Origin: an uncultured Bacteroidales bacterium
GTDB taxonomy: Bacteria; Bacteroidota; Bacteroidia; Bacteroidales; F082
DNA: 18,762 nt
Direction of reading: 5' to 3'
NCBI GenBank assembly: GCA_937896505.1
Contig: CALBNP010000107.1
Coordinates: 1-18,762, forward strand
Shown piece by piece: positions 6,670-13,845 of this stretch. Numbering within the stretch: position 1 is the first letter of the stretch; each line of letters opens with the position of its first letter. The translations under genes and the position numbers were made by a program. A model generated the notes under the pieces. The model did not search any database. It saw only the letters and a program-made list of their open reading frames with translations, and was not told the DNA's origin.

Positions 6670-9087
6670 ATGAAAAAACATATACCTCTCACCGGTATTT
6701 GGATAGCGGTGGTATTGTTGGCTTTGATGGTGGCTTGCGATCCTCCGAAGGAGAAGGAGGTGGAGCCGATGGAGAAGCCGTTATCTGAATTGGCTGCCAT
6801 TGACAGCCTCATGTGGCGGCAGCCAGATAGTGCTTTTGCGGTGCTGAAACAGTTTGCGGCGAGCCCAGAGGTGAAATTTCTTGATGAGTTTAATGGGCAT
6901 TATTGCCAGGTATTAATCTCTGAATTATTGTATAAAAAGGATTTTGAACAAACAAACAGAAATGCTTTGTTGAAGGCCGTATTATATTTTGATTCACTAT
7001 GCGATGTTGGCGCAATTAAAAAGGAAAACGCGATGAATCGCATTTTAATAGAACAAAATGTTTTTTTAAGTGCGCGATCACATTATATTAATGGTGTAGG
7101 GTTTTATGAACAAGGGAGTATTGTGCAAGCTTGTGCGGAATATCTGACGGCGTTGGAGGTGATGGAGGGGAGTTTTAAAGTCAATGAACTGACCGGGAAG
7201 AAGGCGATTTTTATGACTTATACCTGCAACCGCCTTATGGAGCTTTTTTCAGAGCAGTTTATGATGGATCCTGCCATCGCCTGTGGGGAAAGGGCTTTGA
7301 TGTTTTGTAGGCTTGAACCAACTTCTTTAGAAGGCGTTTCTAACAATCTTTACTATTTGGGGAAACAATATGATAAGAAGGATGATTATGAAAAAGCGAG
7401 GATGTATTATGTGAAAGCATTGGAAAAAATATCAGACACAAACAATTTGGTTTATAGAAATATTATATCAAGTAAGGCTTATTGTGACTATTTATCTGGA
7501 TATGGAAAATGGCAGCCTCTAAAGGCATTAAAAAGAGTTCTGATTCAGATTGATGATGAAGATGAAAAATTGGCCCGTTATATGACTATTGGTGGTATCT
7601 ATTTCCAAGAGAAACAATATGACTCGGCTATATTTTACTTGGAACCAGTTTTTTATGGCATAAAAGACATCGGTTCGAAAATACATACCGCAGAATGTTT
7701 ACGTGTTGTATATGATAGTCTTGGAAACAGAGAAAAACATAACGAATATGTACATTTTTTAGCCGAACACAAAAAATTGGAAGGAGAGGATAAAGCTTTA
7801 GTCTCGAAACTTGAAGACATGTTTAAGGATTACATGAATCAAAAGCAAGAGAAAGAGGCGGAAGAAGCACGAGAAAAGTCCATAAGGAAAACGATTGAAA
7901 TTATTGTACCCTTTGCTATTATGATTGCATTGACCGTTTTCATTGTGGTGAAACTGAGAAGCAAAACATTATTGAAAAAGCAGCAAGAGGAAGCAGATAG
8001 AATACTTGGGGAAACAGAACAAGAACATGAAAAGGAATTAAGGTTGTGGCAAGCCGAGGCCGACAAGACTTTGGAAGAAACAAAAAAGAAATATGAGGAA
8101 GAACTGAGACAACTGAAAGCGGAAACCGAACAACAATTGGAGGACGTGGAAAGAAAGCACCAACAATGGATGGTAAAGACAAAAGAACGACACGAGGAAG
8201 AATTGAGGGCACAGAAAGACCAGTCGGAAAAGGAGATAGAGAAGACCAAGAAGCGGCATGAGGAAGAGTTGGAAATGGAACGGTTGGCTTACCAGAAGGA
8301 ACAAGAAGCTTTGCAACAGAATCTACAACAACGTGAAGCACAAGTAAGTGCATTGGAAAAGGCTTTAGATCAACAGCGTGAAGAAGCAGCAAAACAACGT
8401 GCGGCTTTCCTGAATGAAGAAATATGCCGAAGTATCTTAGAATTATTACATGGCAAACATATCACATCCCGTGATACTTCCTTTCAACATGGCATCGGTC
8501 TCAAAGAAGAGGATTTCAAACAACTCAAAGATGCCGTGGAAAGACATTATAAGGGCTTTGACAATGTGCTGTTGAGTCAATGTGCAGCTTTGAAACAGAG
8601 TGATCTCACACTATGCCATCTGCATTTGTTGGGATTGAATGAGGGAGAGATTGGGGCATTGAAAGACCGGACTTATTCGGCCATCAAGAAGCAGAATGAG
8701 AATCTTCAGGAGAAGATTGGGGTGGAAGAAAGCCTGTCTACCTATGTTTTGAAGGTCGCTGAAGGGCTGTGCGGTCTCAAAAATGTCGATCAAAAAGAAG
8801 AGGAAAATATGCCTTTGCCACAGATAATGCATGGTTTTGAGGGTCAAACGGAAGAAATTTCACAAGAAAGTACATTGAAAAGTACATTGAAAGATACATT
8901 GAAAGGTACACAGAAAACAATCGTTGAAATCATCATCAGTAATCCCAATGTTACCATTCCGGAAGTTGCTAGGCAATTAAATTTAAATCCACGAGGAATT
9001 GCCAAACATTTCAAAGTGCTTCAAGATAAGGGTGTTATCCATCGTGTTGGACCTGATAAGGGTGGACACTGGGAAGTGATTGGATGA
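6670..9087 (+). CDS. Membrane-anchored TPR regulator with coiled coil and two C-terminal HTH domains
   Basis: The start at 6670 (805 residues) is favoured because it gives a clean signal sequence with lipobox LMVAC (Cys23) and follows the promoter. The open frame runs back to 6529, upstream of that promoter. Residues about 40-400 are helical TPR-like repeats (for example 'DYEKARMYYVKALEKI', 'YDSAIFYLEPVF'). A transmembrane helix follows at 409-429, then a long Glu/Lys/Gln coiled coil to about 580. A sigma/LuxR-like HTH ('LHLLGLNEGEIGALKDRTYS') lies at about 646-686. A low-complexity TLKS-type linker (735-750) leads to a winged HTH (750-805, 'VTIPEVARQLNLNPRGIAKH'). The topology fits periplasmic sensing and cytoplasmic DNA binding. 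Bacteroidetes have many TPR-TM-HTH proteins; a second winged HTH is unusual. Target genes are unknown, with the downstream secretion operon as the natural guess. Confidence 0.8.
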   Translation: MKKHIPLTGIWIAVVLLALMVACDPPKEKEVEPMEKPLSELAAIDSLMWRQPDSAFAVLKQFAASPEVKFLDEFNGHYCQVLISELLYKKDFEQTNRNALLKAVLYFDSLCDVGAIKKENAMNRILIEQNVFLSARSHYINGVGFYEQGSIVQACAEYLTALEVMEGSFKVNELTGKKAIFMTYTCNRLMELFSEQFMMDPAIACGERALMFCRLEPTSLEGVSNNLYYLGKQYDKKDDYEKARMYYVKALEKISDTNNLVYRNIISSKAYCDYLSGYGKWQPLKALKRVLIQIDDEDEKLARYMTIGGIYFQEKQYDSAIFYLEPVFYGIKDIGSKIHTAECLRVVYDSLGNREKHNEYVHFLAEHKKLEGEDKALVSKLEDMFKDYMNQKQEKEAEEAREKSIRKTIEIIVPFAIMIALTVFIVVKLRSKTLLKKQQEEADRILGETEQEHEKELRLWQAEADKTLEETKKKYEEELRQLKAETEQQLEDVERKHQQWMVKTKERHEEELRAQKDQSEKEIEKTKKRHEEELEMERLAYQKEQEALQQNLQQREAQVSALEKALDQQREEAAKQRAAFLNEEICRSILELLHGKHITSRDTSFQHGIGLKEEDFKQLKDAVERHYKGFDNVLLSQCAALKQSDLTLCHLHLLGLNEGEIGALKDRTYSAIKKQNENLQEKIGVEESLSTYVLKVAEGLCGLKNVDQKEEENMPLPQIMHGFEGQTEEISQESTLKSTLKDTLKGTQKTIVEIIISNPNVTIPEVARQLNLNPRGIAKHFKVLQDKGVIHRVGPDKGGHWEVIG
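8871..8918 (+). repeat. In-frame 12-bp tandem repeat (about 3.5 copies)
   Basis: Three near-identical copies, TACATTGAAAAG, TACATTGAAAGA and TACATTGAAAGG, are followed by a degenerate fourth. They encode TLKS-TLKD-TLKG-TQKT, the linker just before the terminal winged helix. A 12-bp unit keeps the frame when copies are gained or lost. Confidence 0.85.
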
Positions 9088-9125
9088 TTTTGGCACCTTA
9101 TTAAAAAGAAAATGAATCTATCTGA

Positions 9126-9149
9126 CCCCGCCTACAGAGCGGGGTTTTT
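9126..9149 (+). terminator. Rho-independent terminator after the TPR regulator
   Basis: CCCCGC (9126-9131), a 7-nt loop and GCGGGG (9139-9144) form a GC stem followed directly by TTTTT (9145-9149). It lies about 40 nt after the stop codon and closes this transcription unit. Confidence 0.9.
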
Positions 9150-9177
9150 GGTTCTTGTGGGTTGCATTTTGTCTGTT

Positions 9178-9299
9178 CTGGTCGGAAATGTTGGAAAATT
9201 TTTGGAAAACCTTGGCGGTCACCCCGTTTGGCTGTTTCGTAACTTGTTGATTATCAGCTACCCCCCCCCTAATATTAAAAGATTCCAACATTTCTCCAG
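9178..9299. repeat. Imperfect inverted repeat flanking a C9 tract, in an intergenic gap
   Basis: This gap (9088-9400) has no credible gene. GAAATGTTGGAA at 9185-9196 is mirrored exactly by TTCCAACATTTC at 9283-9294, and flanking CTGG/CCAG (9178-9181, 9296-9299) extends the arms. About 86 nt separate the cores. Within the interval lies a run of nine C (9261-9269). It could be a small degenerate mobile element or a large RNA stem. No transposase is present. Confidence 0.5.
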
Positions 9300-9305
9300 C
9301 GTGGT

Positions 9306-9340
9306 TTTGTGATTTATGTTTTTGTGATACTCTACTTTTG
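9306..9340 (+). promoter_or_regulatory. Promoter of the DUF3244 / lipoprotein / T9SS operon
   Basis: TTTG at 9306-9309 is followed 23 nt later by TACTTTTG at 9333-9340, about 60 nt before the ATG at 9401. The spacing is slightly long but the -7 box is a full match. The C9 tract sits about 64 nt upstream of the -7 box. Confidence 0.5.
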
Positions 9341-9400
9341 CCACAGAAAGCTTAAGCGAAAAATTCAACTTTAAAATCACAAAATTAAAATCAAAAAACT

Positions 9401-9790
9401 ATGTACAAATTAAAAGAAATGATTCTGATGCTCTGCTTCATCCTTTCAGGAGCATTGTGCTACGCCCACGGCGAGGCCAGAACGGAAAACCAGAAACAGG
9501 GAGACGGGTTTACCCTAGTATTTAAAGAAAAAACTTCTTATGGCGGTTTGGATAAGAGTAACACTATTACACCTTCAATAAATGGCCATGTGCTTTCGGT
9601 GGTATTCAGTGAGAATCTTGGGCAAGTCTCTGTTGAGGTTGCCACGGCTGACGGTGCCACGGTAGAGTGTCTCTTGGTGCTTACGCCGAATGGCCTGCAG
9701 GTTTACATCCCCAATGCAGGGAATTACATTGTCACTTTTACACTCTCTAATGGGGATGTGTATGCCGGTGAGTTTACGGTAACGGAATAA
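9401..9790 (+). CDS. DUF3244-family secreted protein
   Basis: A 129-residue protein has an N-terminal signal peptide (hydrophobic residues 7-21, likely cut after CYAHG or near it). The mature part is one small beta-sandwich domain. 'HVLSVVFSENLGQVSVEV' and later 'AGNYIVTFTLSNGDVYAGEF' match the start and end strands of the Bacteroidetes DUF3244 family, which looks like a lone fibronectin/T9SS-tail-like fold. There is no lipobox and no long C-terminal tail. It is the first gene after the promoter at 9306-9340 and lies 50 nt before a lipoprotein gene, so it is probably co-transcribed. Family function is unknown; periplasmic or surface location is inferred from the signal peptide. Confidence 0.75.
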   Translation: MYKLKEMILMLCFILSGALCYAHGEARTENQKQGDGFTLVFKEKTSYGGLDKSNTITPSINGHVLSVVFSENLGQVSVEVATADGATVECLLVLTPNGLQVYIPNAGNYIVTFTLSNGDVYAGEFTVTE

Positions 9791-9840
9791 TAACTTAAGG
9801 TACCTTATAACTAAATTTCAAACACTTAAAATTTAAAAAA

Positions 9841-10857
9841 ATGAAAAAACGTAAATTATCTTTCGCCATTATCGCTATGGCAATTATGGCTATTGCAGTG
9901 GCCGTTGTGTCTTGCAAAAAGGAAAAGCAGGAACAGACAACAAACAAAATGGAACAGAGTGCGCAATCTTCTGAAAACATGGACGAATATCTGATTTCGT
10001 TCAAGGAAAAACTACTTTCTGCACAAAAAGGTGATGAGAGCATCAGCATAGAACAAGCTCAGCTCGATTTAGGTAATTTGCTCAACTTTGATTTCGGTGA
10101 CGCGAATTATGCTTCCAATGTGTATGAATATGATACGCTATACATTGCTCTTGAAACGAATGGGAACAGTGTTGACCTCTTACAATTGGCCAAAGCCTAC
10201 AACGAAGCTTTTGTTGCAATTGTCAAGGCTTACCCAAAAGTTGACTTGCCAGAGAAAAGTGTATATTGCATCACTTGCAACATTTTAGAATCATCCAGTA
10301 AAGATAGTGACTCTGATAATGTTGAAGTTGTTGTTGTTTATCGTGGCTATAATGACAACGCTTCCAATGAAGACACGGAAGGCTGGCGCCCGAAAAACAA
10401 AGGAGGCACTTGTTCAGGAGAATTGATTGGTATTTGGGGAGCCCCCGAGGTCGTATCTTCCATGTTAAATAATAATGCGGGAGAGTATGCTTGTGTAAAT
10501 GGTTCAAGGATCTATTTCACTGAGACCCTTACTTCTTATACGAATCCTATTGCAGAAGATTTATCGGATCCTAATAGTCCTTGTGGCCATAGATTGTATT
10601 TATCATGGCAATCCAATCAAAACTATATTTGTTTGCCCATGTCGGAATGCATGTATTACTACAATCAAGCCAGATACTTGAAAAGCGAAAGGGAATATTT
10701 CAATAATTATCCCAACAATCATTTGCCACTCCATTGCCACATCAAACATACTGATGCAAGTTGTGGTACTCATCAGCCTCCATTCTTGCCCTACATTTGG
10801 ATTTTAGAAGTTACTCACGGAAAACCCAACTGCTCGGGTACAACTCCAGAGATCTAA
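9841..10857 (+). CDS. Cys/His-rich lipoprotein, copy 1 of a tandem module
   Basis: The 338-residue protein starts with a lipoprotein signal (MKKRKLSF..., lipobox VVSC, Cys25) and a Lys/Gln/Ser linker. The mature part has ten further cysteines, an even number that would suit disulfides. It also has an acidic N-terminal helical region (45-135) and a Cys/His-rich C-terminus with 'GHRLYLSW' (249-256) and HCHIKH (298-303). The same features recur in the lipoprotein at 12760-13785: 'GHDLYSIW' and HCTRHWRH, so the two are diverged paralogues. I recognise no named family. Its stop (10855-10857) is nearly contiguous with the T9SS gene that follows, so the two are likely expressed together. It could anchor or assist that exported partner at the outer membrane. 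Confidence 0.7.
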   Translation: MKKRKLSFAIIAMAIMAIAVAVVSCKKEKQEQTTNKMEQSAQSSENMDEYLISFKEKLLSAQKGDESISIEQAQLDLGNLLNFDFGDANYASNVYEYDTLYIALETNGNSVDLLQLAKAYNEAFVAIVKAYPKVDLPEKSVYCITCNILESSSKDSDSDNVEVVVVYRGYNDNASNEDTEGWRPKNKGGTCSGELIGIWGAPEVVSSMLNNNAGEYACVNGSRIYFTETLTSYTNPIAEDLSDPNSPCGHRLYLSWQSNQNYICLPMSECMYYYNQARYLKSEREYFNNYPNNHLPLHCHIKHTDASCGTHQPPFLPYIWILEVTHGKPNCSGTTPEI

Positions 10858-10866
10858 TTGCAAGAA

Positions 10867-12432
10867 ATGACTATGAATAGGGCTGCATTATTAATAGCAT
10901 TCCTCTTTGGGCAAATCTTCTGTTTTGGTCAGCAGTCTGATTTGTTCTTTACCTATGAGGATTCCATTAGTAGATATTCTGAAGGAGGCCCTTGCTTGGA
11001 AGTAGGTTCCAATGGCAGCGAGAGCCACTTCTTCCTAACTTCGGCTTTCGACTATTCTGGTGAATGGATGGGCTATGAACAGGAGTTTACCTCACCAGCA
11101 AAAATCCTCAAACTGTCACCAATGAAGGAACTATTTGGCGAAATGGTATTTGGAGAGGAAGGCCGCCGTTCCACCATTACGGGTATTTATCAAGACCCGG
11201 AACAAGAAGGGCTTTTCATCGCCGTAGGGAAAATTCATGATAATGACCTGCATTATGACAAGCCTTTCATGGTTAGGTTTGACAGCGACTTGAATATTCT
11301 TTGGCAAAAAGAAGTGGACTTACCTGATAGTTTCCGGAAATTCTTCTTTTGGCCCAGATCTTTTATGGACAGCCAGAACGACATTGTTTACATGACAGAG
11401 TATTATAATGACTACTACCTCAACGACATCGAATATATGTATCTGCGGCTTTCCATAGAAGGCGAAGTGCTGGCCATAAAATCAACAGAGACAACATTTC
11501 TTGATAAAGGCGGCATCTTTGAATACAATGACGGCTCGGGGGATTACGGCGTATGCAATTCGTTCAATCATAGTGTACAACGCCTTAACCGAGACTTTGA
11601 ACCTATAGGACAACGAATTGTGCCAAACAATATAGTATTTGATGAGAATGCTATGGAAATACTCCTTTTGAGACGTTTCAATGCTTCCACAATTTTGTCC
11701 TTGCCCGACAATACTCTTTTCGTCGCTATTGATGGCGATGGCTGGAAAGACCCTAATGTTGTTGCTGATGCAGTATTGATGAAACTCAGCCCTGCCGACA
11801 CCATGTCAGTCGTTCATGTTCAAAGTTTTGACGGCTTGTTTTTCTCGGACTGTTACAACGATACTTCTGAGACTGTGGCAGAAATCAAGGGATTGGACAG
11901 ATTAGGAGACCATCTTTTCCTTTGCTATTGCGTCATGAATTATGAACCGGGAGGTGGCATGATGGGAAATTCCAGTTTTTGTGTTACAAAGCTGACCTTG
12001 GGGCTTGATGTGGTTTGGCAGAGAGTTTATGATCTTAACAACAAAATCATGCCTCGTTATTTGATGGCCACGCAAGACGGCGGCTGCCTTGTGACAGGGG
12101 AAATTGGTACGGGAATTAATGGTGGGGAAGGGATGATGATGTTTGCGGCAAAGATAGATTCGGAAGGTTATCTTGAAGTTCCCGAGAAAGAAATAAAGAA
12201 ACCATCTTTGTCCCTTTATCCCAACCCCGTAATGAATCAACTTCATATCCATTTTTCTCCTGACGTAAAGCCCGATTATGTGGAAATATACGACCTGCAA
12301 GGTCACTTGGTACACCTGCAAAACAATTGCTTGGAAGATGTAAATCTGGAAAGTCTCTTGGCAGGACAATATATAATGAAAATTGCGATGAAGAATGGAA
12401 AAACTTATTCAATCAAGTTGGTGAAAGAATGA
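10867..12432 (+). CDS. T9SS type A sorting-domain protein, copy 1
   Basis: I start at the ATG at 10867 (521 residues). A TTG at 10858 and an ATG at 10873 are alternatives; the signal peptide 'NRAALLIAFLFGQIFCFG' follows all of them. The body (about 25-440) has strand-turn units such as 'FDSDLNILWQKEVD' and 'TLGLDVVWQRVYDLN', with 'ATQDGGCLVTGE', typical of beta-propeller-like cargo of Bacteroidetes. The last ~75 residues are a classical type IX secretion type A sorting domain: 'SLYPNPVMNQLHIHF', 'VEIYDLQGHLV', 'LLAGQYIMKI' and a terminal 'KLVKE'. It should cross the inner membrane by Sec, then be exported by T9SS to the cell surface or medium. It pairs with the preceding lipoprotein. Ligand or substrate is unknown. 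Confidence 0.85.
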   Translation: MTMNRAALLIAFLFGQIFCFGQQSDLFFTYEDSISRYSEGGPCLEVGSNGSESHFFLTSAFDYSGEWMGYEQEFTSPAKILKLSPMKELFGEMVFGEEGRRSTITGIYQDPEQEGLFIAVGKIHDNDLHYDKPFMVRFDSDLNILWQKEVDLPDSFRKFFFWPRSFMDSQNDIVYMTEYYNDYYLNDIEYMYLRLSIEGEVLAIKSTETTFLDKGGIFEYNDGSGDYGVCNSFNHSVQRLNRDFEPIGQRIVPNNIVFDENAMEILLLRRFNASTILSLPDNTLFVAIDGDGWKDPNVVADAVLMKLSPADTMSVVHVQSFDGLFFSDCYNDTSETVAEIKGLDRLGDHLFLCYCVMNYEPGGGMMGNSSFCVTKLTLGLDVVWQRVYDLNNKIMPRYLMATQDGGCLVTGEIGTGINGGEGMMMFAAKIDSEGYLEVPEKEIKKPSLSLYPNPVMNQLHIHFSPDVKPDYVEIYDLQGHLVHLQNNCLEDVNLESLLAGQYIMKIAMKNGKTYSIKLVKE

Positions 12433-12512
12433 GTAACACATACAAATATTACAAAGAAGAACGAATAATCATTTGACAGCAAAACTATGATGAAGAAAAA
12501 TAAGTTTATTTG

Positions 12513-12538
12513 ATCATGCCTCCAAGAGGAGGCATGAT
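12513..12538. terminator. Strong 11-bp hairpin between the two modules, probable transcript end
   Basis: ATCATGCCTCC (12513-12523), loop AAGA, and GGAGGCATGAT (12528-12538) form a perfect stem 80 nt after the copy 1 T9SS stop. On the plus strand it is followed by AACAAAC rather than a T-run, so it may be a transcript-stabilising 3' end instead of a classic terminator. It could equally end a minus-strand transcript. Confidence 0.5.
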
Positions 12539-12670
12539 AACAAACAAAGGTGTTAAAAGAGTAATTGCTTTTGTGAAAAATTGCGTAATTCTTGAAGCAC
12601 CCAACACAAAACAAGACGACCTAGGAACAGAGGGCGAATACCCTTGGTGTATCCATCCCGTTTTGCGTGG

Positions 12671-12678
12671 CAAAGGTA
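12671..12678 (-). promoter_or_regulatory. Possible minus-strand -7 box (antisense/small RNA promoter)
   Basis: The minus strand reads TACCTTTG followed by CCACGCAAAA, closely resembling the promoter at 9333 (TACTTTTG then CCAC). No -33 TTTG was found at a suitable distance and no gene follows on that strand before the hairpin at 12513-12538. Confidence 0.25.
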
Positions 12679-12759
12679 GCAATTCTTCGTAAGACGGGTG
12701 AAAAAAAGAAATGAAACCGATTTAATAACAATAGTATCAACAAATTAAAAACTCGTAAA

Positions 12760-13785
12760 ATGAAGAAAGTTTTACTAAGTGTGGCTATCATTGCCGCCAC
12801 GTTGGGAGTGATGATGAGCTCCTGCAAGAAAGAAGAGAGCGCACTAATGAAAGAAGGTGTTGCTCAGACGGAACAAAGTATGTCACCAACAGAGCAAAGA
12901 GTACTTGATTTTCTAGCAGATTATGATGCGATGAAGCGAGGCGCAAAAACTGATGGTGAGGCAGTTACTCCAGAACAGCTACGATACCTGTGTGAGACCA
13001 CAGTAAACTACTGCTATGGTTTTACACAAGACCCGTTGACCGACGTGCGCATGGATACCATACATGTGGCCATGCCTAAGACGGATTTTACAGGCAATAT
13101 CGCCTATATTGATCAATTGGCTACTTATGGTGAAATTGTAACTGCTATACGCGAAACCTACAAATCCATCAACATGGATAACAAGGCTCTTAAGTTTGTT
13201 ATGATGAGTCTTGACAAAAATTCTAAAGATGGTGACATCACTATTGTAATGAACACTGGGAGAAATACTGATGGAATTGATCCGCAAGGACCTTTCAATG
13301 TTGATGAGTGCTATCTATGGGGTATCATGGGTAATCTTGAATCAACCAATACAGCCGTTTGGCAGGAATACTTAAAAGTATTGGATTATGATTACCAAAT
13401 GATGTATTACTACACTCCTTGTCCCACATGTACTACATGGATTGATAACATTTCTGACACAACATACTATGGCTATTTAGAGAACAATGATTCACTATTT
13501 TATGCTACTGGGTTAACACGGGAAGAAGTTCTCAATTATCAGCTATGTTATGACGATTTGAATAGAGAATACTTTTTTATCGTTAAACGAGGCCATTGGG
13601 GGCAACCTACAAACTTGTATAATGTAGACTGGTATTACTATACAAATGTGTTTTCTGATGGTGCTCCCATAGGCCATGATTTGTACTCAATTTGGCATTA
13701 TTTTAAAGTTTTCCACTGCACACGTCATTGGAGACACGGTGATACCCCATATCCGATTCCAATTGATGAGGAGCAAGAACGATAA
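12760..13785 (+). CDS. Cys/His-rich lipoprotein, copy 2 of the tandem module
   Basis: The 341-residue product has a lipoprotein signal (MKKVLLSVAI..., lipobox MSSC, Cys22) followed by KKEE. Its layout follows copy 1. A helical acidic region comes first ('RVLDFLADYDAMKR', then 'DGEAVTPEQLRYL' matching 'DESISIEQAQLDL' in copy 1). Next is a 'DTIHVAMPKT' strand matching 'DTLYIALETN', an 'SLDKNSKDGDITIV' stretch matching 'ESSSKDSDSDNVEVV', and the C-terminal 'GHDLYSIW' (305-312) and HCTRHWRH (319-326). Cysteines are fewer (seven after the lipidated one), including CPTC at 221-224. No named family is recognised. It precedes a T9SS cargo gene just as copy 1 does, with a 60-nt gap containing a hairpin. 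Confidence 0.7.
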   Translation: MKKVLLSVAIIAATLGVMMSSCKKEESALMKEGVAQTEQSMSPTEQRVLDFLADYDAMKRGAKTDGEAVTPEQLRYLCETTVNYCYGFTQDPLTDVRMDTIHVAMPKTDFTGNIAYIDQLATYGEIVTAIRETYKSINMDNKALKFVMMSLDKNSKDGDITIVMNTGRNTDGIDPQGPFNVDECYLWGIMGNLESTNTAVWQEYLKVLDYDYQMMYYYTPCPTCTTWIDNISDTTYYGYLENNDSLFYATGLTREEVLNYQLCYDDLNREYFFIVKRGHWGQPTNLYNVDWYYYTNVFSDGAPIGHDLYSIWHYFKVFHCTRHWRHGDTPYPIPIDEEQER

Positions 13786-13798
13786 TTGTGTAATTACA

Positions 13799-13829
13799 GC
13801 AAGAGAATGGCTTTTAAGCCGTCTCTTGC
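13799..13829 (+). promoter_or_regulatory. Two-part hairpin between lipoprotein and T9SS gene (attenuator or processing site)
   Basis: GCAAGAGA (13799-13806) pairs with TCTCTTGC (13822-13829). Inside this, GGCTT (13809-13813) pairs with AAGCC (13816-13820), so a 13-bp stem has a small internal bulge. A pyrimidine-rich stretch follows and the next ATG is at 13846. It could attenuate expression of the cargo relative to the lipoprotein. Confidence 0.5.
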
Positions 13830-13845
13830 TCTATTCTTATTTGTT

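Larger units (their letters stand above)
12433..12759. other. Intergenic stretch without a credible gene; holds a hairpin and a minus-strand -7 box
   Basis: No frame here has family character or good composition. It holds the 11-bp hairpin at 12513-12538 and a minus-strand TACCTTTG (12671-12678) followed by GC-rich sequence. An AT-rich leader (12700-12759) precedes the next lipoprotein gene. I could not assign a plus-strand promoter for that gene. Confidence 0.5.

Noticed and set aside
7839..8392. Three overlapping minus-strand frames with Ser/Phe/Leu-rich products
   Set aside because: They are antisense to the Glu/Lys-rich coiled coil of the TPR regulator; that composition is the usual mirror image of such repeats.
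9112..9312. Small plus-strand frame of 66 codons
   Set aside because: It is read through the terminator hairpin, the inverted repeat and the C9 tract and has no family character.
9796..9807. 12-bp perfect palindrome TAAGGTACCTTA
   Set aside because: It is short, a single copy, and lies in a 50-nt gap inside an operon; no further evidence for an operator.
12510..12692. Small plus-strand frame of 60 codons
   Set aside because: Its start lies in the intergenic hairpin and its composition is unlike a protein.
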